From NCBI GenBank assembly GCA_023375785.1, contig SZWC01007403.1, positions 42,960 through 106,959 on the forward strand: a DNA stretch of 64,000 bases, read 5' to 3'. Shown here piece after piece: positions 26,721-35,499 of this stretch (its first letter is position 1; every line of letters begins with the position of its first letter). A model generated the notes under the pieces. That model was not told the DNA's origin. It did not search any database and saw only the letters and a list, made by a program, of their open reading frames with translations. The stretch comes from Penium margaritaceum (Eukaryota > Streptophyta > Zygnematophyceae > Desmidiales > Peniaceae). A program made the position numbers and the translations under genes.

Positions 26721-26867
26721 GCCCTACTTGCATCCTACTTGCGCCTTGGTTACGCCCTGATTTCCCCCTAGTTACACCCTAGTTGCACCTCAGTTGGATA
26801 CTAGCTACACCCTAGTGGTGACCTACTTGTGCCCTAGTTGTGCCCTAGTGCGCCCTACTTACACCCT

Positions 26868-27130
26868 AGTTGCGCCCGACTTAAACCCTAGTTGTTCCCT
26901 AGTTACACCTTAGTTGAGCACTAGCTATGCCCTCTTTTCGTCCTAGTTACGCCCTACCTTTACCCTAGTTACACCTTACTTGCGCCCTACTTGCACCCTA
27001 GTTGCGCCCGACTTAAACCCTAGTTGTTCCCTAGTTACACCTTAGTTGAGCACTAGCTATGCCCTCTTTTCGTCCTAGTTACGCCCTACCTTTACCCTAG
27101 TTACACCTTACTTGCGCCCTACTTGCGTCA
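26868..27130. repeat. Local 132-bp tandem duplication (12 units x 2)
   Basis: TTAAACCCTAGTTGTTCC at 26,881 recurs at 27,013 with a marker-pair variant and the rare CCCTCTTTTCG unit. The step is 132 bp, twelve units. Confidence 0.85.
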
Positions 27131-28069
27131 TAGTTGCTCCCTAGTTGCACCCTAGTTGTGTCCTACTTGCGCCCTACTTGCGCCCTAGTTGCATCCTAGT
27201 TTCGCCCTAGTTGCGCCCTCCTTGCGTCCTAGTTGCGCCCTACTTGAGCCCTAGTTGTGCCCTAGTTACTCCACATTTGTGCCCTACTTGTGTCCTTTTC
27301 ACACCCTACTTTGCACCCTAGTTGTGCACTAGTTGCGTGCTAGTTGCGACTAACTTGCGCCCTACTTCCGCCCTACATGCACCCTAGTTGTGCCATACTT
27401 GCATCCTCGTCGCGCCCTAGTTCCGCCCTTGTTGCACCCTGGTTGCACTCTAGTTGCGCCTGAGTTGGGCGCTAGCTACGCCCAAGTTGCGCACTAGTTG
27501 TGCCCTCTTTGCACCCTACTTGCACCCTAATTACGACCTACTTGCGCCCTACTTGCGTCCTTCTTGTGCCCTAGTTACGCCCTAGTTGTGCCCTAGTTAC
27601 ACCCTACTTGTGCCCTAATTGCGTCCTACTTACACCCTAGTTGCGTCCTAGTTGTGCACATTTCCGCCCTGATTGTGCCCTACTTGCACCCTTCTCGCGC
27701 CCTACTTACGCCCTACTTGCACCCTAGTTGCATCCTATTTGCGCCCTATTTGCACCCTACTTACGCCCTAGTTGCATCCTATTTGCACCCTAGTTGCGCC
27801 CTAGTTGCACCGTAGTAACGCCCTAGCTGTGCCCTACTTGCACCCTACTTGCGTCCTAGTTGTGCCCTAGTTGCGCCCTAGTTGCATCCTAGTTGCGACC
27901 TAGTTGAGCCCTAATTGCGCCCTACTTGCGCCCTTGTTGCGCCCTAGTTGCTCCCTAGATGCCCCCAAATTACGCTCCACATGCGCCCTAATTGCGCCCT
28001 AGTTGCACCCTAGTTGCAACCTACTTGCGTACTACTCTCACCCTGTTTGCGCCCTATTTGCGCCCTACT

Positions 28070-28412
28070 TACACCCTAGTTGCACCCTACTTGTGCCCTT
28101 GTTGTGCCCTAGTTGCACCCTAGTTGCGCCCTAGTTGTACCTCAGTTGGGCACTAGCTATGCCCTAGTTGCACCCAAGTTGTGCCCTATTTACGTTCTGA
28201 TTGTGCCCTAGTAGCACCCTAGGTGCTCCCTAGTTGTGCCNTACACCCTAGTTGCACCCTACTTGTGCCCTTGTTGTGCCCTAGTTGCACCCTAGTTGCG
28301 CCCTAGTGTACCTCAGTTGGGCACTAGCTATGCCCTAGTTGCACCCAAGTTGTGCCCTATTTACGTTCTGATTGTGCCCTAGTAGCACCCTAGGTGCTCC
28401 CTAGTTGTGCCC
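28070..28412. other. Redundant sequence around single-N join at 28241
   Basis: 28,242-28,412 repeats 28,070-28,240 with a step of 172 and only one or two differences. The N sits exactly between the copies. Confidence 0.7.
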
Positions 28413-28444
28413 TAGTTACGCCCTACTTGCGCTCTACTTGCCAT

Positions 28445-28500
28445 TTATGGTCAATCACCCCAAAAGTACACACTGATAAACTAGTGTACAAAGTTGGAAC
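28445..28500. other. Right boundary of the satellite array, related to the island edge
   Basis: The last satellite units give way to TTATGGTCAATCACCC. The first 16 bases differ from the left edge of the islands (11,231; 12,778) at one position, and a looser match continues for about 35 bases through GTGTA and AAAGTTG. The same junction sequence thus lies inside and at the end of the array. Confidence 0.7.
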
Positions 28501-28679
28501 ATATGTGGAGGATGTTTCCAGGAAATGAGCTACCATTGATAGGAATGCTTCGAGGAAGTTTCATGTAAATCCTATATACACAGAAACTTTAATGTGTAAT
28601 ACCCTGGAACTTTCATTCAAATTCATTCAAGTCCTCATATCCTTAAAACAAACTTTAACAAATAAAAATTCTGATTAGG

Positions 28680-28975
28680 GGTTTGCGGTTTTATTTCTTT
28701 ACTTGCCAGGGCACCTGTCAAGCCCCACGGTAGCGGGGCCTGGCATGTTCCCTTTCTTTTAGCATGACACCCACCCTAACCCGACGGTTCAATCCATGAA
28801 ACGACGGGTTTGAGAGTTCGCCATTGCCAACCCTCACACATGTCCTCAATAACCCCCCCAAAATTCAAGCAAACCCCTAGTTGCATTGTGGGGTTGGGGT
28901 TTTATTTTCGTACTTGCCTGGGCCCCTGCCAGACCTCGCGATAGCGGGGCCCGACAGGTTCCCTTTCGTTGACCA
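28680..28975. repeat. Two diverged copies of a GC-clamped stem-loop repeat
   Basis: Two related segments lie about 215 bp apart. Each has a TTTATTT...ACTTGCC lead, a GC-rich inverted core (GCCCCACGGTAGCGGGGC at 28,722; a variant at 28,931-28,951) and a GTTCCCTTTC tail. A third core occurs at 35,350. The cores can fold as stem-loops. The sequences between and around them hold no recognisable gene. Confidence 0.7.
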
Positions 28976-29265
28976 AGAAAGGTGGCACCTCTAAGGTGAC
29001 CCCTATTGTGACATACATTTCTCATTGATATGTTTGTTATTGATTACCTGACACTGTCTTGTCGTTCTTTCTTGTGTGGTCTTATCGTGGCCATTTTTCG
29101 TTTGGCGGAGTAATCTGTTGTGGCTGCGGCAGGTCACTTGTTGCGTCTGTCACATCTTGACTGCAACTTTCACGAAAAAAACACTGTCGTTCGAATGAAA
29201 ATGAAGGGATGTTTCTGTCTGATTTGGGGGGGGGGGACTCCATTCGTCCCGTACTAATTGCCTCT

Positions 29266-30030
29266 TTATGGTCAATCATAGAACGGGCATCGATGGGTTT
29301 CGACGGGTTTGGATGCCATGCGTGGACAAACCCGTCTCCTAATGGCACATTAGTTACAGAAACATCTGTCGCGGATACTGGTAGGCAAGTTATAGCTTCT
29401 TCGAACTTACGATATTTGTAGATGTATGCAGATTGATGTCCAATGGCAAAGATGAACGTGCTTGCCACAGTTTTGATTTCTTTTTGGGTTGTCACCTTGG
29501 CGACAACCCAAAGAATCCCTCCACGACACAAGCACCCACGCTTCTACATATGTCTACANNNNNNNNNNNNNNNNNNNNNNNNNNNNNNNNNNNNNNNNNN
29601 NNNNNNNNNNNNNNNNNNNNNNNNNNNNNNNNNNNNNNNNNNNNNNNNNNNNNNNNNNNNNNNNNNNNNNNNNNNNNNNNNNNNNNNNNNNNNNNNNNNN
29701 NNNNNNNNNNNNNNNNNNNNNNNNNNNNNNNNNNNNNNNNNGGTCAATCATAGAACTGGCATCGACGGGTTTCGACGGGTTTGGATGCCATGCGTGGACA
29801 AACCCGTCTCCTAATGGCACATTAGTTACAGAAACATCTGTCGCGGATACTGGTAGGCAAGTTATAGCTTCTTCGAACTTACGATATTTGTAGATGTATG
29901 CAGATTGATGTCCAATGGCAAAGATGAACGTGCTTGCCACAGTTTTGATTTCTTTTTGGGTTGTCACCTTGGCGACAACCCAAAGAATCCCTCCACGACA
30001 CAAGCACCCACGCTTCTACATATGTCTACA
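29266..30030. other. Block present on both sides of a gap
   Basis: 29,270-29,558 and 29,742-30,030 are near-identical (step 472), separated by a 183-bp run of N. Each copy has a minus-strand open frame of up to about 149 codons, but the left copy's frame opens with a non-ATG codon, the right copy's runs into the gap, and I recognise no domain. A tandem duplication or a contig overlap would look the same. Confidence 0.7.
29559..29741. other. Assembly gap (183 N)
   Basis: Run of N between two near-identical copies of the same 289-bp sequence. Confidence 0.99.
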
Positions 30031-31430
30031 AAAATGATATAGATCTTAAACAGACGGAACTAATGATCTGTTGTCATTCTCTGTTGTCCAGCAGACTGGT
30101 TCCGCGATAGCTTCCCGGCCGGTTGAGGGCCTGTGAGAAACGTTTCTGCGCCGTGCGACAGGATCTGAGGCGTTTGGGTTACGTAGTAACCCTTTGTGAT
30201 TGGTGGAGACCATTCACTGCATTTTCTTGTTGTCTAAAAACATTGTTGTTTAGGGGTTGAAATAGCTTGGATACCCGCACCCGCACACACTATTAACTTG
30301 GCATGTCCACGTGTTAAAAACTTGGCATGGCATATCGGGCGCACTAAAAGAAAAGAGCGGGGTACCTATGAATATCATGTCTGCTCTCGGCGTACCCGGA
30401 CGTTGAAAATTAGCAACGGCCTATGGGCATGCCGTTCCATTTTTAAAGAAGTGGGTATGCCATGTCAAAATATCCATGTAGTTTCTCTACGCTAAAAACA
30501 TCTATGGTTCATTCGGGCAATGTGATTTCATCTTTGTAAAATTGATTCCATTGTCGGTTGTCGGATTGGTGTCGTCGACTTGTAACAGACATTTTAATGT
30601 AAAATTTTTTGCAAATGCCCGTTGGTACGTATTCTCACAGTCATTTTTTGGAGGTTATCGCCACCTCGTATGTAAGACCTCGTTATTCCAGACATACACC
30701 ATCTGGACTTCTCCGACATTGCATGCGCTCGGTCAAACAAATCCTGACGCCTCAGTCTGGCATACACGTGGCTTTTTTGGCATTTGCGGAATGTTCGCTC
30801 GCTAGATAGTGCGTGACGCTGACAGCCCGGCATTGCGGGCTTCATGTGCATCATACGTTGTGCATTAGTTGTCATGTTTGTGTTTCACAACCCCCCCCAT
30901 TTGCTTCTCTCCATGCCAGAGAGTTTGACCTAGCACTGCCTGCCACGGCACCGCCCTAGTCAATCTCGCACCGTGCACTGCCTAGGCACAGCTCACGGTG
31001 CCTAGGAGTATGGTTGAGGCGGACCTCCACCCAGGTGAGCGGCACAGTGGGTATCCCCTGCTTTTATTCTTGTTTTTTTCCATGTTCCTTCAATATGGCC
31101 GCACAACTACGGTGGTCTACGTCCCATAAACAGGGACGTGGGCAGTGCGATGACCGCACCCTAGGATCTCCTCCTCCGTCCTTAGCACGCCTCATTTTGG
31201 ATGGGCCAGGTGTCTCTCCCCCCCTGCCCGTCTCCTGATTTTTTATGCGAAGTTGGACACATAAGTCATCGTCATCCTCTTGTTGCCAAAGAAGCCTGTT
31301 GCTCCTAAGCTACAGCTAGGAGAAGGATAAAATGACCCTGTGTTGGCTCATGTCCCTTATAGTAGTATGCACTCCTCCCTGGTGGTTGATGTTTCACGTT
31401 AACATAATTCGGTTTTTTTGTCCCTTTGCA
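30031..31430. other. No recognisable gene; one short perfect inverted repeat
   Basis: No coding region is supported. CCTAGGCAC at 30,981-30,989 pairs perfectly with GTGCCTAGG at 30,998-31,006 across an 8-base loop. The right end contains a pyrimidine tract and AG that form a plausible splice acceptor for the transposase exon starting at 31,432. Confidence 0.6.
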
Positions 31431-31431
31431 G

Positions 31432-32900
31432 TGTCCTCCAACGATGAGATGAGAAAAAAGGCCCCAAAATGCAGCAAGGTGGATGGCGACTTCCTCGGCG
31501 GGATGGAGTTCGCCGACATGGCCGAGTGTCGTCGGGCCCTAGATGACTACATAATCAAGAACTGCATGACCGTCCGTTGGTTGCATAGTGAGCCAACAAG
31601 GTTCAGAGCCCGATGTGCCTAGTTGAAGGACAAGGACTACTCTTGGGCTTTGCGCGTCCACCTGTGTATCCAAAGTGGGTTGGTGAAAGTGTCTTAGTGG
31701 AATGATGGCCATCACTATGTGCCAGGTGCTGGGAATGACCACGGAGATTTTTCCAAGACAATGAAGTGGATATCCCGGCACATCGCAACCACTATGCAGA
31801 AGAACTCCTGTGCAGATGTCACAAGCCTCGAGGCGGTGGTGAAGAAAGTGACCGGCAAGGACGTGGACCGTGGCACACTGTACCACGCTAAGGTTGCGGC
31901 CCAAGAGAAGCTGCTTGGGTCCTGCACAAAGTCATTGTCTCTATTCCTGGCATCTACCCAAGAGGTACGTTCTTACTGCCTGAATGATATTGTTCCGTTT
32001 TCTTCTTGAAACCATGACTCCATGTCCTTTTTCTTGTCCTGCAGCTCATGAAGCTAGAAGGCAACACACACGCCATTGCCAAGGTGACAGAGGACAACGT
32101 CTTCCACCGGGCGTTTGTTGCCCCAGGCACAACAGTCCTTGGGTTCGAGCACTCTTGTTGCATCTTCACGATGGACGGGACTTTCTTGAAGAACGGGCAT
32201 AAAAACAAACCTGGCTGCTGACACAGTACTTTGATGCCAACGATCACTTAGTGCCAATGGCGTGGGCTCTGGTGCCCACAAAAAATGAGGACCATTAGCA
32301 CTGGTTTTGCTTCCACCTCGTCATCACCTACCCTACCGCAGCAGAGCCTGGAACAACAGTCACCAGCGACCAGGAGAATGGCCTGATGAACGCCGTCGCA
32401 GACAAGCTGCTGGGTGCCACACACGCTTACGGTATGTGGCACCTTCGTCAAAATGTGCGGAAACGGTACAAAAAGCGCGCTGGCTTCTGGTGCTGGCGGC
32501 TAGTGCATGCATTGACCATGTCAGAGTTTCAGAGGTGTGAAGAGGTGATGAGGCGCCAGTACCCGCGGTATGCAGTGTACTTGTTTGGTTGTGGCGGTGT
32601 CAGGGGCATCTTTCTCAAGCAGTGGACGCGAGTTTATTGCCATATCGGCCGCGGTGGACACACGACATCGAACGCCTCTGAGTCGCTTAACACCCGCATC
32701 ATCCAAGTGCAGAAGTTGTTCCCGTTTCACTGCTTTATCTCAATATTTGTGTGGGTGTAGCGCATGATGGCTGAACACAGGAAAGTGGCAAGGGCGTGCA
32801 AGGGTGACTTGGCCCCAAATCCAAAGGCTCAACTGTTGAACGCTTACGTTTTGAGCAACAAGTACGACACCACGGAGGTTGGACCACAAATGGCTACGGT
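31432..32900 (+). mobile_element. Degraded Mutator-like (MULE) transposase
   Basis: Encodes a MULE-family transposase, the DDE enzyme that cuts and pastes Mutator-like DNA transposons. The first exon begins with a MuDR-type N-terminal region (GGMEFADMAECRRALDDY, then a tryptophan/cysteine-rich part). After the intron come the catalytic boxes: MDGTFLK (Asp at 32,174), TSDQENG (Asp at 32,368), the WHLRQN region, and NASESLN (Glu at 32,680). The spacings, about 65 and 104 residues, fit MULEs. It is not functional as read. In-frame TAG codons lie at 31,620 and 31,695, further stops lie near 32,219, 32,296 and 32,758, and the frame shifts between 32,205 and 32,230. No C-terminal SWIM zinc finger and no terminal inverted repeats were found, so the element's ends are unknown. 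Confidence 0.88.
31965..32044 (+). other. Probable 80-bp GT-AG intron in the MULE transposase
   Basis: The transposase reading frame stops making sense at 31,965, where GTACGT follows CAAGAG. It resumes in phase after a pyrimidine-rich stretch ending TCCTGCAG at 32,044. Removing these 80 bases joins ...STQE to LMKLEGN in the family's expected order. A phase-0 intron of this size is typical of plants. Confidence 0.75.
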
Positions 32901-33656
32901 GCGTGGGGCTGCTATCTTGTTTTCCTTGTTTGTTCGTAATTCTATCATCACATTTCATCCATACGAACTCTCAACGTTGCTTTGCGCGCCGTACATAGTC
33001 CGTGCTGCATCCCCAAACACAACGCGGTGGAAAGACCAAACACCAGCCTTCTCCTCCTCTCGTCGCCTATTCACACACGAAAGCCTGGCTTACGGCTGGA
33101 GAGAGGTCCGCGGCAGTTCAGCACCATGACGTTGACGCCTTCCATGACGAGCCTACTCGCCATAGCGCCTTCTCCTGGCCAACGGCGGCGTGCTGGTCGT
33201 GGCAGCGCACAGCAGCACCTGCCCGATAGTCACGCGCGCACACGCCCAGCATGCCCGTCTGGAGCCAATCGCCTCCAGCGCAGGAGACTCTGCTGAGGAG
33301 AGCATGCTGATGATGCGCGTTGCGGCACGTGGAAAGGGTGCATGCGGATGCGCAGCTGGAAGGCCTCCGTGTCCGCATCCTTGGTCATGCACGTGCTGCA
33401 CGCACTGCCTCCATCGCCTGGCTTGACACATTATCGTTTTCCCAACTGGCCAAATGGATGGTGCAGGGGAAGTCATCTATGGGCTGCTCTTTTGTTCCCA
33501 CGTAGTTAAATGCGAACCACGACAGAACCGCGTGTCGCGATTCTCTACTTGGGGTGATGTCTGTTCTTGATCTGCCTGTAGCACCGTGCGGGCCGCGGTC
33601 CCGTCTTGCTCTTTCGCTTGCTCCGCCTGCGCAGACGGAGTCCATTCTTGAGTTGA
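32901..33656. other. GC-rich stretch without a recognisable gene
   Basis: Several overlapping frames are open on both strands, as expected from GC-rich DNA, but none has a recognisable domain. It may be the 3' part or cargo of the MULE, or further exons of the minus-strand frame at 33,657. Confidence 0.5.
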
Positions 33657-34136
33657 TTACTCCAACGGCCAGTGTGCACAATTCACCAACGTCACCAACG
33701 TCGCTCGTTCGCCTTGCAATGCTGACAAACAACCACACTCCACAAGCGGGGACAATGGCAGCGGCGGAGTTTTGCTGTGCCCGGGCCACTGCGGCTTAAA
33801 GGCAATCACGGCATTTCCAGAGACCATCACAGGTGACACCATGCCGGGGTCCAGACACGCTTCTCGCATGGGTTCTGTGTGCAGCACGTCTGTGGCACTG
33901 ATGAGAGCCACAAGATTTTTACAAAAAGGGTTTGCACCAGACGGAAGACACATGCGTGAACATGTAGCACCAGTTAGAGACCATGCTGTGTTGTGCGCAT
34001 TCTGACCGCGACGGTCAGGAAGGCTCGCTGTCTTACATTGAGAGGACGACAACGCCACGGCATTGGCAGCGGGCGCTGCGACAAGAAGCGCTGCAGCCAG
34101 GAAAAGGGCAACCGTGACCACACTAGCCGTCGCCAT
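33657..34136 (-). CDS. Possible small secreted cysteine-containing protein, unknown
   Basis: An open frame on the minus strand gives 159 residues if started at the ATG at 34,136. A longer reading would begin at a TTG. The first ~26 residues are a good signal peptide: MATAS, a long Ala/Leu/Val core (VALFLAAALLVAA), then PAANA as a likely cleavage site. The mature part has eight cysteines, including a CSRMC and a CGC, but not the CC/CXC spacing of lipid-transfer proteins. I do not recognise the family. ATGGCG is a common plant start context. The DNA is GC-rich compared with both flanks. The end could be an unspliced exon edge. It lies 0.8 kb from the MULE remnant, so a gene fragment carried by the transposon is possible. 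A chance frame in GC-rich DNA is not excluded. Confidence 0.35.
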   Translation of the reverse strand: MATASVVTVALFLAAALLVAAPAANAVALSSSQCKTASLPDRRGQNAHNTAWSLTGATCSRMCLPSGANPFCKNLVALISATDVLHTEPMREACLDPGMVSPVMVSGNAVIAFKPQWPGHSKTPPLPLSPLVECGCLSALQGERATLVTLVNCAHWPLE

Positions 34137-34816
34137 TCGTGCAACGTTGCTAAGCGCGGCGCGCTCCCGATTCTCGCTGCCGGAGCACAAGCGCGGCAGG
34201 CCTCAAGATGCTTGAGCGCCGACCGCCATGGATAGCGGGCTTGAAGAACGAAGCATTTGTCGATGCTACAAGCCCACGAAAGTAGGTGGGCTGATGGTGG
34301 AGATGCTCAGGGCAGTTCGTGTGTCGACAACAGACTCGGGCGCAACCCGTCAGAGCAAGCGCCTTGGAATAGTGAGAGACATGTGGTTTGAGTCACCGAC
34401 AAAAAAGCAGGACTTTGGGCGGAGGGCAGAGGTGAGGCAAGGTGGCGGCGGCGTAAGGCAAAATCTCGCTCCGCTTTCTACGGAGCAAAATTTTCTCCGC
34501 TTTCCGAGCCGTCTTTGAGAGGTGAAAAGATACTCGGCGGAAATCCTCTGTGTCTGTTATTTGAAGGGCGTAATAACCCTTCTAATCAATCAAAGAAAGG
34601 ATTGGGATCTGCAAACCCAGAAAAACAAAGATGTTAATTTCCTACACAATGACATTAAAAACAGTGATGCCGTACCCACTCGCTTCACCATGCTCGATCA
34701 GCGGCACGAGCCGTTGATTGAGCGAAGGAAGGCGGGGCATGTCCACACCAATCACAATTCTCGCTCCCACTCGAGAATCGCGATCGAGCGATGACGTCTT
34801 TGTTTTCTTCTTAACA
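34137..34816. other. No recognisable gene
   Basis: No supported coding region, repeat or RNA gene. Composition falls from GC-rich on the left to more AT-rich on the right. Confidence 0.6.
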
Positions 34817-34911
34817 TGCAAACCCCCTACTTTGATTTAGAGTTTTCTATGTTTTGCACGGGCGGAGCCCGTGCAAAACACAAAACCCTACATCAAACCA
34901 AGGGGTTTGCG
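34817..34911. repeat. Fold-back element, ~45-bp arms
   Basis: Two arms of about 45 bases are inverted copies: the left begins TGCAAACCCCCTACTTTGAT and the right ends in the complement, ...ATCAAACCAAGGGGTTTGCG. The inner 13 bases pair perfectly (GTTTTGCACGGGC with GCCCGTGCAAAAC) around a three-base loop, GGA, at 34,864-34,866. The arms have mismatches, so it is an aged hairpin. It resembles a small fold-back transposon or MITE, and it borders the primer-site repeat to the right. Confidence 0.8.
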
Positions 34912-35125
34912 TGTAGCGGATTGGACGGAACCCTTGGCCAACTAGGCCAAAACCGCAATGCTTGAGGGTCTCGGACCCTCAAGCCATCCCGTCCAACAGC
35001 CCACAATACAAGGAACCCCGTTCGATCCACGTGGCGCCGGCCGCGTGCTACACTCCCCCGGCCTAGGAGTGAGCCGCCCTTGGCATCCGCACGTCAGACT
35101 CAAACCCATACGCTATGATACCAAT
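34912..35125 (-). mobile_element. Non-coding LTR-type repeat fragment with a tRNA-Met primer site, copy A
   Basis: Read on the minus strand, this begins with TGGTATCATAGC (35,123 to 35,112), an 11-of-12 match to the plant initiator-Met tRNA primer site. It continues through a segment ending CCGTCCAATCCGCTAC. The same order of blocks is found on the plus strand at 37,575-37,916. It has no coding capacity and is followed by a single N at 35,126. It is probably the internal start of a small non-autonomous LTR element; no LTR pair was identified. Confidence 0.55.
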
Positions 35126-35151
35126 NGGCTGCTATTGCATTGCATGTCAAT

Positions 35152-35204
35152 ACATATACATATACATATATATATATATATATATGTATGTATATATATA
35201 CATC
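35152..35204. repeat. AT-rich microsatellite
   Basis: ACATAT repeats run into (TA)n, then GTATGTATATATATAC. No function inferred. Confidence 0.9.
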
Positions 35205-35324
35205 ATAGCTTGATCACGAATGAGAGAAAACACCTGATGCAGAGATCACACAAAAACTTTTGTTATGGTGTTTTTCCTCACACGCAGACCAACCCAACCC
35301 CAAAACAACTCAGGGTTTAAGTTG

Positions 35325-35394
35325 TTTCTTGTTATGCTAGCTCTTGCTAGGCCCCACGGTAGCGGGGCCCAGCAGGATCCTACATAACAAGAAA
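35325..35394. repeat. GC-clamped stem-loop repeat, copy 3
   Basis: A nested hairpin. The outer arms TTTCTTGTTATG (35,325-35,336) and CATAACAAGAAA (35,383-35,394) are perfect complements. Inside them TGCTAGGCCCC faces GGGGCCCAGCA around ACGGTAGC. The core matches the one at 28,722. A second small hairpin, AAACCCCT-TGAA-AGAGGGGTTT, lies near 35,463-35,485. Confidence 0.8.
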
Positions 35395-35499
35395 TGTAAC
35401 ACATAAGGAGTCTCAAACCCCCCATGCAAACCACATGCAAACCCCCAAAAAAAACATTCAAAAACCCCTTGAAAGAGGGGTTTGTTAATGTGCAACGAA

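Larger units (their letters stand above)
1..28440. repeat. 11-bp satellite/minisatellite array, consensus CCCTAGTTGCG
   Basis: Almost every base is made of a degenerate 11-bp unit, CCCTAGTTGCG. Common variants are TAC for TAG at the sixth base, and TGTG or TGCA for TGCG. The array is already under way at base 1, so its left end lies outside the window; its right end is near 28,440. Leaving out the long gap and the two islands, about 27.4 kb remain, or roughly 2,500 units. CCCTA is the most constant part. Occasional 10-mers and other odd-length units shift the register, but the 11-bp phase usually resumes. No gene is supported inside it: open frames here are periodic translations of the repeat. 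Arrays of this size are usually heterochromatic, but that is inference. Confidence 0.97.

Noticed and set aside
1-28440. Many open frames of 60-130 codons in the 11-bp array
   Set aside because: They are periodic translations of the satellite (LRPSCALVAPY-like), appear wherever TAG units have become TAC, and often start at non-ATG codons.
1-28440. CRISPR array
   Set aside because: The repeat is 11 bp with no unique spacers of regular length, and the genome is eukaryotic.
1-28440. Telomere or interstitial telomeric repeat
   Set aside because: The unit contains CCCTA but is followed by GTTGCG; plant telomeres use CCCTAAA or close variants. The array is internal to the scaffold and highly degenerate. 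The likeness is too short to claim.
29082-29531. 149-codon minus-strand gene, also seen at 29,554-30,003
   Set aside because: No ATG at the start, no recognised domain, and the second copy runs into the gap.
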